From: Lycorma delicatula
Taxonomy: Eukaryota; Arthropoda; Insecta; Hemiptera; Fulgoridae
Assembly (NCBI RefSeq): GCF_047948215.1
Contig: NC_134462.1
Span: forward strand, 121,108,937-121,172,936
Direction of reading: 5' to 3'
DNA length: 64,000 nt
Shown: in pieces, positions 15,290 through 26,989 of the stretch
Position numbering within the stretch: position 1 is the first letter of the stretch
How the letters are laid out: the number at the start of each line of letters is the position of its first letter
Notes under the pieces: model-generated
Told to the model about the DNA's origin: nothing
Databases searched by the model: none
The model's input: the letters and a program-made list of their open reading frames with translations, nothing else
Translations under genes and position numbers: made by a program

Positions 15290-16260
15290 CATTAATTTTG
15301 TGTTACCATGGATGATTTGAATACCAGATTCAGCATTTGTATTGTGTGTGGTTTTATTAGTAACGGGTTTTCTATATACTGACATTATATAATGATTATT
15401 TTTATCGATTTCAATACTACATCTGAGTAATTTATTGTCCTATTTATATCAATTTCAAAAGTAAATTTTAACCCGTTATAGTATGAATTTAATATTTTCA
15501 AAATTATTAGATGTTCATTATGTATAACGGAGTTGTAGACTACAAAAATAGCATCAACGTAGCTAGTTCATAGTAAAGTATTATGAGTATGAACGATGCC
15601 AAAAATAATTTTATTTTCGAAATTCTGTAGATAAATTTCGGCCATAATAGCCGATAAAAGAAAACCTATGGGTTAAGTAGTTCCTGAGTGTGATATTTTT
15701 CATTAAATTTAAAATAATTTTGTTGGCTACATTTCTAACGCTAATAATAATAATACTATCAACAAATACAGAATCTTCGTGGTTATATGTTAATTTATTT
15801 TTTATTATGTTAATATTTTGTTGTACGGATGTGCTAGAGTACATATTACTAATGCCATAAGTATCCGTTCTATTATTATCTCCAATTTTTAAATCCATTG
15901 TTTTTATTATATTTGTAATTTAAATTCATTTTTATTCTAAGTATTTTATCTATTACTTTAGAGACAATATAAGATGGAGCGGTTGTAAAATTGATTAAAG
16001 TTCGCATAGGGAACCGGGTTTATGTATTTTCGGAAGTCCGGTTAAAATCGGTGCACTTGGTTCGAAAGGGTAGTATATGGAGTGATATGTTAGTTTATTC
16101 GCGGTACCGATTACAATAAGTAGCTTTCTTATGAAATCTACCTAATAGAGAATGTAATTGTTCATCGTTAAATTTCGAATTTTTAAATGGGGTGTAATTA
16201 TTAAGGGTTGAAAAGTTTAGAAGTGTAAACAGATAGATGCCTGGGATGTCAAAAGTGTTG
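15290..16260 (-). pseudogene. Penelope-like reverse transcriptase relic
   Basis: The minus-strand motifs match Penelope-like reverse transcriptase in order. 'LPKIHKPG' is at 16036-16013, followed by 'INFTTAPSYIVSKVIDKIL'. A long open stretch at 15611-15898 contains 'YGISNMYSSTSVQQNI' and 'EDSVFVDSI'. Then come a degenerate 'P(M/I)G...LSAIMAEIYLQ' block near 15665-15630 and the catalytic YxDD box, here YVDA (15561-15550), with the last aspartate lost. 'VYRKPV' follows near 15380. There are multiple stops and frame changes. Together with the GIY-YIG domain at 14548-14925 this makes a roughly 1.7-kb coding relic. LTR-like ends and hammerhead ribozyme motifs, which some of these elements carry, were not detected by eye. 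Confidence 0.85.
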
Positions 16261-16480
16261 GTACTGCTGACAATACAGAGGAGGACATAGTCCTAAATAA
16301 ATATTTTATTCTGATCAGTATGTAATACAAACGTTATATAGGTCGCTTCAGTATAATATGTATTGCAAAAATAAGAACAAAAATTATAAGATAAAAGTAG
16401 ATGCGATTAAAGTTTCCGTATTTACAAGTAAAATATAAAAAAGTGAAATAATATTAACGTAAATACATGAAAATGTTTAA

Positions 16481-17900
16481 TCCTACCCTACTAAAGGGCA
16501 TTTATATGAGTGTCTGTCTTTCTGTGTGTGTGTGTGTCCGTCCCCATTAGCTTAGCACATAAAACACCAGTAATCCGAGTGATGTCATTCCGTATAAGTA
16601 ATAATGTGCTCGTACAACAGGAACCGGAATGTACCGATCTCTAGCGGAAAATCCCGATTCGTTAGTGAATGTCTCGTGGCGGTCAGGTGTATATTTGTTA
16701 CATTATTACATATTTATTCCTTTTACTTGTTGTTATTGTTTATTCTTGTAATATATATTTATTTATTTAATCGTTATACGTGTGAAATATATATTAATAT
16801 ATTTTTTTTATCTATTCGATTGTTTTTCTTCGCAAAAAGTAATTACTCAAATTAGCCGTGATACAAGTGCAAAATTTTTACTGGACATAAGTAAAGAGAA
16901 ACAGTTTGCATTCCAAGCATAACTTTGATTGATGAGAGTACACGAGGGTTTTCATTGAAGAGACTTCAGTTTCCTGTGCGATTAGCTTTTTCTGTGACGA
17001 TTACTAAGTCTCATGAGCAAATTTTTCAATCGGTCGGTATCCATTTGAGAAGAGAAGTTTTTAGTTACGGACAGTTGTATGTTGCGTTATCAAGAGTAAA
17101 AGCGTGGAGTGGAGTGAAAGCGAAATCTTCTCCAAAGCTCGATAAACGAGTGAAAACTGTTTTTAGAGAAATGTTGGATGGTCTAGATTGATAAGTGGAA
17201 CAGTGATTTTTGTTTATTGTAGAGAAGAGTTTAAATCTACAAGCGGATATTTTGTTTTGAAGTTATTTTGGTTTTAGAAAGCGCGATGATGGTAACCCAT
17301 CCTAAAACTTATTTCCTAATGAGAAAGGATCCTTAACTGAACGATGACGAGCCCAGTGACCCTCTTCGGGGCCGTTAGTTTAAATATAATAAAAGACTTG
17401 CCTAATTTTTTTTTGTTTGTATGTATTTATTAATAAATTTCTTTGCGGTTTTGTTTGTCCGTTTGAGTTTTTATATTTATATATTTATAAATAAATTTAA
17501 ATTATACTATATAATATTATTTTGTAACTTATCCTTTATCCTTATTTTTCCTTTTTTTCTCTAAGCCCCCTCCAAAAAAATAATCGACTCCGGCGCCTAC
17601 GCCTAAACCGATCTAAACCAAATTTAATTGGAAAGATTTGCCGATATTTTTTCGCTTTTTCTTGATTAATTTTCATCATTCAAAAAAAACTTTTACACAA
17701 GAGGTAATCAATTTTGGACACCTAATAATTCCATTCCGAGACTCCGCCCGCGAGGGCAACCCGCCCGGATGGCCTAGCTGCGGATGTTGTGCCGTAGGCA
17801 CGTCGGGAGAAGCCAGTATAAAAAATAATTCACAATTCAGAAGGTGTTAATGAAAATTATTTCAGCGCGTATTTATGTACCCATTAAAAGGGATGAGGGG
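16481..17900 (+). mobile_element. probable Helitron relic with large internal deletion
   Basis: The left edge candidate 'tcctaccctactaaagggc' at 16481 is preceded by A. It is followed by a pyrimidine/GT-rich leader ('gtctgtctttctgtgtgtgt'), as at many insect Helitron 5' ends. The only coding part is the C-terminus of the helicase (16868-17191). GC-rich palindromic sequence such as GTGCC-gta-GGCAC (about 17789-17801) and 'cccgcgagggc' is found downstream, as expected near a Helitron 3' end. I could not fix the terminal CTRR. The element type is supported by the protein; both boundaries are inferred. Confidence 0.55.
16868..17191 (+). pseudogene. PIF1-like helicase C-terminus of a Helitron Rep/Hel protein
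   Basis: Conserved sequence begins near 16868. After one stop ('GHK*RETV') it runs without interruption to the stop at 17191: 'CIPSITLI', 'SLKRLQFPVRLAFSVTITKS', 'VGIHLRREVFSYGQLYVALS' and 'RVK'. This is the last part of the superfamily 1 PIF1-type helicase used in rolling-circle transposition, with the equivalent of 'RLAFAMTINKSQGQT' and the motif VI block 'GQLYVALSRV' (the arginine-finger region). The glycine and glutamine of the KSQGQ motif are altered (KSHEQ). The Rep nuclease and helicase motifs I-III are missing, so the copy cannot be autonomous. Confidence 0.85.
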
Positions 17901-19360
17901 TACATAAAATTAAGGGTTTGTGTAAAGATTTTTAATTAGTATTATTAAAAGTTCATCGACAGATTCAATTGTTTCTGTAAAATAAAATCTGCTAATTGTC
18001 GGTATTTAAACTAAATTGGTTAAATTGGACGCAAGAAGTCAGTCGCCGGTCCAGCAGCTCATCCCTACTCAGAGCATCAACTGAACTTTTTAAAAGTCGA
18101 CAAGTAATAGTTGTGTTTTTTGTCCCGACTTAAGGAAAATTAAACGGTATTATTTTTTACGATTTAGTACTTTAATTTTATAGCAATAAAAATTATATTT
18201 CTAAGTTACGACCGGTTTCAAATTGAAACTTTCATAAACTATATTTATTATTTGGGCAAAACGAATAAAAAAAAAATTATGCTATTTGCAATGTTATAAA
18301 TTTAATATAAAAGAAGAGTGATTATGAAGAAAAGTAATCCGTCTTACACGTAAGAAAAGAAATCTCTTACTGATGTTAATTTAAAACGGGTTCATAATTT
18401 ATTTATTATTTATAGTTAAAATAATTACCGTATTCGCTTCAGTTTTAATCTCTTTTTGAAACTTTGAAAAGCCTTTTAATTAATGCAAGTAGAGATCTAA
18501 TTAACGCTAAATGATTTTCTTAACAAATCATTTAATTAATCATAACGCGATTAATTAATGTTTTATTTTTGCGGTATATACACAAACATTATATTAACAA
18601 CTACTGCAGGACCGAATTAACGTTGCATCTGGTCTTGATCGGTACAGCTCTGCGATCGATATTAATTTACAGCGCAACCGATTTAACTTTTAATACGGGG
18701 AAAATGTGAATTAGCGGCTTGCTAATTGAAGTAAACGAACTAATCTATACGTTTTAAGCTCTTTTTCAAAGTATTTACTAACATCGCCAACTATATATCT
18801 ATATTCGACATGAATATACATTTTTCTCGTATTGACAGCCGCCTTTAAATAAATATTAAAAAAGACTAGCACTAAAATAACAATAGAATTATAAATTACA
18901 TTACAGGATAATTGAATATTACCCAAATAAACGGTGCAAAATTAAGAATTATTATCCATACTGAATAAAAATAGTAATAAAAAAATTGTTACATTTATTA
19001 ATAATAAAAAATAAAAGATAATAGGAACGCTTAATATACAATACTGAGCTGAACAACTGTAATAGACGCTCGTAACCGGTCTGTACTTGTAATCGTATGA
19101 GTATCGTCGTATGACTGCGCAGAATTTTTTTGTCGTTTTTCTCTATGCAATGTTAACTTGGTCGCGCTGTAAAAAGAAACAGAGTTGCTAAACGGTTATT
19201 GAAATAAATTAGAAAACTAGAAAACGCTTAAAACCACTTACAAAAATTATTGAAAATCTATAATTTGATGGTAATTTTGACTGTAATCAGTTATCGTCAG
19301 TAGATATTGAGAAATTACTATATAATAAAACTAAACATTATAAAGCAAAATTAGCCGATC
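17901..19360. other. AT-rich DNA, nothing recognised
   Basis: No gene. A 9-bp inverted repeat (AAATGATTT/AAATCATTT, 18509-18533) is the only small structure noted. Confidence 0.5.
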
Positions 19361-19361
19361 T

Positions 19362-19475
19362 CCCCAACGGAGCGGTAGCGTCTCAGCCTTTCATCCGGAA
19401 GGCTTGGCATTTTTCATTGCTACAAATTTCGATTCTCATAGGACAAAATGACCAAAGCAGTTGATGCCCGTCATC
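19362..19475 (+). mobile_element. SINE head type B, B box deleted
   Basis: 'gatctccccaacggagcggtagcgtctcagcctttcatccgga' matches the head of the copies at 35611 and 62545. It then jumps to 'ggcttggcatttttc', skipping the B-box section found in the other copies, so an internal deletion is inferred. The following 'ctacaaatttcgattctcat' also matches the body of the 35611 copy. Confidence 0.65.
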
Positions 19476-19479
19476 TCAA

Positions 19480-22400
19480 CAAAAAAAAACTAAGTAAAAT
19501 AATAATACTTGAAATTTAAAAAGGATTTTTTTTGTTAGTAATTAATTAAAACCTATTGTTTCAATAAATAAATATTTATATAAAAATATCGGTGACTATA
19601 TATAATTTTGAAAAGTAACTTTGTTTATATTTGTCTATTCATTCGGTCACAAAATGATAATAAATAAATATTAAATGATACATTTAAATGACAATGAAAT
19701 ATTGACGAATACAGTAGTCAACAAAGACCAATATTTCGATTATTGTCGGTTTCATTGTTAAAAGAACAATGACTGCATCGATATGTTCTGTATAGACATT
19801 ACGTTATGCAGTATTCATTTTATCATTATTTTTATTGTTATATCGGAATATATATGTATGAATTTGTGTCTACATTACCCCTGCAGTTTACAGTCGTTCA
19901 CTTTCATGCCTTATTCAATTGTACGGTTCATAATTTGAAAATTATTAGCTTTTTGATTCGTTATGTAATTAAATTATTTTATGGATTTTATCTTTTTATT
20001 ACACTATTAACTTCCTTTCTCTAAATAAAAAAATATCGTAGCCTTTAATTTAAACGATTTTAATTAATTATTGACATTTTTGGTCTAAATCATAGACTTA
20101 CAAATCTTTAAATTACGGTTATTTGTACATATTATTTGTAAAACAATATTACCAAAGTAAATCGGTCAACCGCTCTCTCTCCGGACTGCTTTCTTGAAAC
20201 TGTTGAACTGTAAATTTGTTATAACTACAGATTATCGTTTCTCTTACTTCATTGTTATATTATCTCGGTTTAATCATTTAGCGTTTTTTTTATCTAATTA
20301 AAAATAATTTATAAAAGAAAAAAATAAATAGTTAAACGTTTTTCTAATCTATCCGTTCCCTCCCTGGTTTCAGGAAGGGAGACCAGGGAGTTTCTGTTTG
20401 TATATCTTTTTCAAAGAGAATTACTTTTTTTTAAATCTAAATAAATATAAAAACCCTGAATATTTGTCTCACTTTTATTACTGTTGTTATTTCGTTAAAG
20501 GGTAAACAACCGCACAGGATGTCATTTTCCGAGGAAAAAAACAGCTATGAGATTTTTTGGATTAGCTGTAAGTCATAATAAAACGAATTTTTCAAGTACT
20601 GTACGCAACAATTGAAGGATTTTGAAAAATAAAAATTTTTTATGTAATGCTCAGATATTCATACGGTGTAATCCGTGAATTATATTTCACGTTTTCGTTT
20701 GAGGACTTAAAGATCCATAAAGATAATTAATGATAAAAAATCAGAATATATTGAAAAATAAAACTGCTCGTCGCGAATAAACGATGTAAAAAATATATCA
20801 TTAAAGAAATAATGGGTTTTGAATTTTATGAGGGAAGTTTATAAAATATTTTTTAAGCTATTACTAGTGTTTCAACTTTAAAAGTATTACGTTTAGTAAG
20901 ACATTATTCATTAATTCCAAAGAAGTCATTCATTCGTTTGTCCGACTATTAGGTAGATTTTTTAATTTTGGATGAGAGACATTATCAAAATATATTTCCC
21001 GTCTATACTTGTATTGCCGCTGCAGCAGCATATAGACGATAAATCGGGCCAATTTATTAAAGTAATTTTTTTCGGTAAAAATGACTTTCAAAGTTTTTTT
21101 ATACGAAAAGACGTAATTTGGTCGTAGGGATTAATTAAAACTAATTTTTTTTTACCAAGAATTTTGATATTTTTTTTTTAGTTTACTTTAATTTTGGTTA
21201 CTTTAATTTAATTTTTAATGTAAAAATGTCATTTGATGAATGGGATCAAATAGGACTCGAAGAATCAAATATTTAGATTTTTTAATGAAAATTTTGATTT
21301 TTTTTGCAATCGTACTCAAAACGTTGCATAATGCAGTCATTTTATTTAAAAATCCTATGGGGTGTTGAAATAAAAATCTATAAAGGCTAAAGCCGGGAAA
21401 GTTACTCAACCCTTTGTCGGCTTTTATTAATATTTTACAAAAATTTCGATGAAGTTTACATTGAAACGCCCTATACAGAGATATAATAGATTTAATGAAA
21501 CTATCCGATCTTCGGAATTAACAGCATCAAAGCCATATATATTTATATGCGAGTGTGTGTGTGGAAACGCGCACAAACATACACGAATATACGAGAGTCA
21601 CTACATTCAGGTTCCATAACTATGTGTTCCCCGATTCCTGAGGATTAAGAAGAATAATAAACACCAACACAGACAATTTTTTTTTATCAGAGAACCTCAA
21701 AACGTCAGCAAAAAACTCGGTTAAAAAAATACTGTACAATATGTTTACCTTATTATTATTTAATATCTGTACTTAATTATTTAGTAGTTCTAATTTATTT
21801 TATCCTAAAAAATAATAATAAAAATTTGTATATATGATTTATTTTTCAATCTTTAATAATTATTTTTTCTTGCGATGAAAATTTCCTAATTTTCAATCGA
21901 AAAAGATGTATGCGGTGTGGGAATGGTAAACGTATAAATTTTTAGAATTAAATAGGAAAAAAGTTTAATTTCGGTTAAAATATATTTTGCAATACGTTTG
22001 ATGATTTACATAATAGTATATATTTTTTTTGTTTTTTCCACTTAAGATGATGGGTTGGTTGTATTCGATACGCTGTGCTTACCGAAGAAAATATTTATTT
22101 ATACGTAACACGTAAATTTCATAGCGTACTTTTAAAATACCCGAAATATGTCCATTTTGCAGCAGTTGTAAACGCGATGTCGCGCCACATTGTCTATGCA
22201 AAACTGACGAGTCGATCGTAAACCGAGTGTAATAATTTTAATGAAATGACGTCTCGACGGCCCTTATAACGCACGCACCTATGCGAATGCTGACGACGTC
22301 TATGTCGACGCCTTTTCTCCGCGTAAGCCATATCTCTGGTAAACATCTATTACTTAAATTATTATTTCAAACGGTTTAATTTTTTATTCTTTCTTTAATC

Positions 22401-23965
22401 TTTATTTGATTTTATTTTCTATTCGTATATTTTACGTTTTATAAAATATAAACGTACACAAACTCTGATAAAATTCGTTTAAAAGATTACTTTTATTTTA
22501 TCCGTTTACCTACAAAATTTATTTTTATTTTTTTTCTTTCAAAAAGTGTGTACTTTTTGCCCCCTTAGACGATTATTATATAAACGTAATTTAAATAACG
22601 TAAAAATTTATTTAAAAACTGAATTAATTTTTTTTAACGGATAAAAATTATATGTTTAATGTAGTCGTCGATATTCAAGACTTGGCCCAGGAGAAGGGCA
22701 ATAGTTAGGTGCCCTGTCGTACTGCTGGTATTTTCTTTCGGATCGCTAAATTTTTCTACAAAAAAATTATATCGATTCAAATAAATTTTCAAATCATTTA
22801 AGAACACAGACATAAAATAATACAAAAAATTCTACTCTTGAAATTTTCTTCATTGAATTTTTAAAATTATGTCGCGTATCGTTAAATTTTTATATTTACG
22901 ACTGTCGTATTGATTTTTTACTGAAAATTAGAGTAAAAATGATTTAAAATTGTTTTTCATTAATGAATTTAAGGATAGTTCGTATCGTTTCATTTTCAAC
23001 TGAAATTGTTGAATCGGAAACTACTATTAATTTTTATAATTATTTTAAACGATTTTAAACAGATATAGCCGAATATGTCGGTTTTGTAAAGAGAGAGAGT
23101 CCGGGCTTCAGAGTATAATGCTTCAGGGTTCTCTATTATCTATTGCGTGTGTGTCAGTTGAAGGCTATCAGTATTTCGTGCAAGACCGTACGCTCACTAT
23201 GCACTCAAATCTACTGCATTGTAAATCGTTCTGATATAAGCTGGAGGCTTAGACACAGCCGACTGGATTACCTCTCACGAATTTTGTTTTTAACTCTTTT
23301 CTGGTCTTTCTTCTTTTTTTTTGTTTATTGAATCATTAAATTATTGTAGATGCAATTGTTAAATTTACACCTAATAATATTAATGATGATTTAATAATTG
23401 TTTTATCGCCGGTTTTCTTTATCTACTCTTAACGAAAAGGTTATAGATTCAAATTTTTGTTACATTTCTATATTTAAATTAACTTTTTTTTGCAAAGATT
23501 TCATTAATTTTCTTTTCTACACGTAAATAAATTGATCGTAAATATTGAAATTACAGAAACATCTTGAATATTAATCGATATATTACGTAAAAATGGTTTG
23601 AAATTAAATTATTAATATTTAAAATAACTCCATACAGGATAAAAATTTATTATCGCTGGAAAATTGCCTGAAATTTATTTCCTATTTTTTGTAGTTTACT
23701 GTAGATAAAACAACTTATAAATTTTTATAGAAAAAATAATGGATTTAAAATTACTTAGACTTGAAACAACTTTTAAGGAACGGTTTTTTAAAATTTGACC
23801 AGCAGATCCGTTCCCATTCTGGCCCTAGAAAAGTCGGTAGAAAATTCTTTTTCTACGATATAATCGTTAAAGAATTCATTCTAAGAAAACATTTCTAAGA
23901 CAAAAGTAATTAGACAAGTATAAAACAGCTATTATATATGAAGTATTATATTATAAAATAGCTAT
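19480..23965. other. 4.5 kb without recognisable genes
   Basis: AT-rich, with scattered A/T runs and a GT-rich patch near 21550. Two places stand out: a palindromic GC-rich patch at 20360-20390 (stem CTCCCTGGT/ACCAGGGAG), and a CpG-dense patch at about 22170-22335 that differs sharply in composition from its surroundings. Neither encodes a recognisable protein. Confidence 0.45.
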
Positions 23966-23969
23966 TTTT

Positions 23970-24446
23970 GGTACTTACGTATTAACGCCACCGCAGCTAC
24001 AGCTTTATTTAAAAACAGAGTAGTCAATCGGATTTCGGTGGAAAATGGGTCGCTATAGAGTTTAACATAGATTGAAAACAGTCTCTTTATTAATTTTAAT
24101 ATATTTATTTTATAAATATAATTTAATCAAACTTAACCTGCGCTCGCTTCGCTCGCTAACCTTGATTAATTAACAGGAGTGTTTTGATTATTTAAATAAT
24201 AAATAATTGCAATAATTACTCAATTTATTAAATAAATACTCAAAAAATTACGATGTTAATTAGTCAAGGTTAGCGATCGAAGCGAGCGTAGGTTAAGTTT
24301 GGTTAAATTATATTTATAAAATAAATAAATATAAATAACCATTTATTAAAATTAATAAAGAGACTGTTCATTTTCCACCGAAATCAGATTGACTACTTTG
24401 TTTTTAAATAAAACTGTAGCTGCGGTGGCGTTAATACGTAAGTACA
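23970..24446. mobile_element. foldback/MITE-like element with ~190-205 bp arms
   Basis: Two long inverted arms (about 23970-24175 and 24260-24446) begin and end with GTACTTACGTATTAACGCC and its complement. They enclose an AT-rich spacer of about 80 bp. Both arms carry the GC-rich block 'cgctcgcttcgctcgc'. The left arm has an extra stretch of about 30 bp and the right one of about 18 bp. CTATTTTT flanks the element on both sides (23962-23969 and 24447-24454), a possible 8-bp target duplication, which would fit hAT-type mobilisation. There is no coding capacity. Confidence 0.8.
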
Positions 24447-24454
24447 CTATTTTT

Positions 24455-25380
24455 TTTATAAAATACTTTTTGAATTGTCAAAGTAGAATGACTTTTATTA
24501 AAATAAATTTGTTTATACATTTTGTAAAAATGTATTAAAAAAAAGATAAAAAGAATTATTTAATAAATTTTTTTTACTGATTATGCAAGGTAGATGATAT
24601 AAGTGTAAAGTGTAAAGTAGATTTTCGTGAATTTTCTTCAATCTCAAGATATGTAAACTCTACTAAACTGTGTTTTTTTCTCTAGATACAATTTAGCCAA
24701 ACACTCCAATTAAAAAAAATGAATATATATTGTAAAAATAAAAGTACTGAAATAAATAGAATTTCAGACAAATTTTTGGACGAACTTTTGTTGTAAATTT
24801 TGATAGCGGTTTTGCGAGATCACATGTACGTTTACATTCCGGAGAAATCAAGTGTTTATTTTCTATTAAAATCAGAACGTATTCGTTCTTAATATCTTTT
24901 ATTTTTCGATTTTGGCACTTTAGGGTTCTAAAGGGCCAAAAGGATCGCAACACGGTTGCGTTTCTACCCGTTTTGCTTCTTTCTTCTTCGCTGTTTTCTC
25001 TGTCAGTTCTTCTTTCTCTCAACATGTTGTTCTTTGCGGTTCCTCCTGTTTCATTTTCCGATTTTCTTGCCCAGTATTTTTTCTCGGAAAGTCTTTAACA
25101 CCGTAATTTTGATTTAAAGGTGTCAACGTTTTTCAACTTTGACACATTAAAGGTGCCTTTTCTGTTATTATTTTTATTTTTTATACAGTTTTTAAATCGT
25201 TTGATATTTCCTACCCGGAGAAAGTAAATTTTAACGCTAAACCTATAATATTTTTTTAATTAAGAAAATCTTAAATCGGCGATATCAATAGTTACGGTCA
25301 TTTTGATGTATGTAATTACATTGTATATTAATAAATGATAATTACCGATTATTTTAATAATACGAAACTTTTATTCGTAT
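24455..25380. other. AT-rich DNA with one unassigned open frame
   Basis: A 110-codon minus-strand frame at 24693-25025 starts with a charged Arg/Glu-rich segment and contains 'SPECKRTCDLAKPLSKF'. It then degenerates into aromatic low-complexity sequence. I do not recognise it. Nothing else was seen. Confidence 0.3.
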
Positions 25381-25389
25381 TTTTAACAT

Positions 25390-25844
25390 TTATATCGGTT
25401 TGCTTGGCATTTCTCCCGCCATCACCCCAGTCGGTCGCCGTAAAACATGAGACCGAATGTCTGTGCCACAAACGGCTACTGAGCCTCGAAACAGTTTAGC
25501 GACCAATGTCCTAAATAGCTCCTAGAACTTACCTAACAGCATGAGGAGACTAAGCGCGGTGCCACACATCACCGGCTTACGTCTCCCAACCGCTCACCTG
25601 TCATATATTTACTAAAATCGGTAGGCGAACCCCATCAACTACTAAAAATATATATGACATCCGTAAATTAAAATGTATTTCGTCTAGACAGCAATTCGCT
25701 GCCACACCTAGGTCGCTGAATGCCAGCAAGAACGTGTCCACCATATTAAAGCGCTTGGAGCCTTAATTGGCTGGTGGTCAGTCATTTATATCTCTTGGTT
25801 AGCTTCACACAGCAGTGCGATAAGAGTCTTTTCCCTTAGATAAA
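25390..25844 (-). mobile_element. probable 3' untranslated region of an R1-like LINE
   Basis: This stretch is richer in G+C than the sequence on either side. It begins at the stop codon of the LINE reading frame (25845-25847) and runs in the 3' direction of that element. It has no open frame of its own. The end near 25390 is inferred from the return to AT-rich sequence; no poly(A) tail is obvious. Confidence 0.45.
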
Positions 25845-26370
25845 CTACTGATGTCGTTTGAACAAAGCAACCGCATCAAGGAACTCCAACACGGTCCGAC
25901 AATGCGGCTCTCGCCACATCGACTCGCCGCTTGTGAGTGGCCAATTTTCCTCTTGATCTCTAAGTTTCAGGGAGACCCGGTCTCTGCCCCCCTCCCACCA
26001 AGAGCAGGGCAGTTAAACATCAGAAGTTCATTTGACTGAAGTTCCCCGCAGACGCACAGCTCATCAGTTGCTAGGCGGAACCGAAACAGATATTGGTTTA
26101 AATTAACACAGTTGGTGAGCACTCTTTACCCTTAAAAACGAGCTCGAGGCATACCGTCCCCCCAGATCCTGTATAAACTTATACAAGGATCTTCGCTTAG
26201 TCGTGGTGTCCCATTTCAGCTGCCATACTTCTATGGCGAGGCTTTGCAGCCTCTTCCGCAGGCGGGAGATTGACAACTAAATGAAATTTAGATCCGGTGT
26301 ATTGTGATCACCGTTCCGCTCCGGTACTGGCTCGGCTCGAAATCGCATCCCAAATACCACGGCCTCCCGG
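25845..26370 (-). pseudogene. non-LTR retrotransposon ORF2 C-terminus (R1-like)
   Basis: Minus-strand reading gives 'RLRKRLQSLAIEVWQLKWDT', 'YKFIQDLGGRYAS', then 'YLFRFRLATDELCVCGE', 'ELLMFNCPAL', and finally 'WPLTSGESMWREPHCRTV' with 'EFLDAVALFKR', ending at the stop at 25845-25847. This is the typical tail after the RNase H region of R1/Jockey-group LINEs: a helical segment, a C-x-C...H/E...C zinc-like motif and a short hydrophobic end. At least two frame changes are present (near 26095 and 25965). The reverse transcriptase proper is absent upstream, where AT-rich sequence resumes at about 26400. Confidence 0.75.
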
Positions 26371-26399
26371 CCTCTTCGCAATCTCCATATGACTGCCCG

Positions 26400-26943
26400 A
26401 ACATCTATACGTAAATTACGAAATAAAATTAAAAAAAATAACTTTAAAGAACATTTTAATGTTGCAATGTTAAAGTAACCTAAATATTGTCAAATAACAA
26501 TCGATACGAAGACACATTATAAAAATAAATTACGTGTATTACAATTAGTCGTAGTAAAATTTTTCAAAAATTTCAACAAAAAAAAATCAGTAGAAAATCA
26601 GTGTTGTATTCATGAAAGTTGTTTCTTTTATCTTTACCGTTCTCCGTATCAAATAAAAATGTTAACATATAATTATTCCTGTATTTAATTTTAGTAGATG
26701 ACCTGGTTCCAATAAAAGAGATTTATTTTATACGGTTTAAAATAATGAATTCTATTTAAAAAGTTAAAAATCCAATTACGTCCTTTGTATTTCGATGAAA
26801 AAAGAACCTCGCCACACGCGATACATGATTTTCATCGTAACTCGATAACGAGTAAAACATCGATGTACATTAAATTATCGCTGTACATTAAAATACATTC
26901 AATTTTTAACGAGCTGTTAAAAGCACTCTCTACCTTCTGATTA

Positions 26944-26989
<46 letters not shown>

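Noticed and set aside
26948..26984. (TA)n tract as a transposon end or regulatory site
   Set aside because: Simple dinucleotide repeat without flanking structure.
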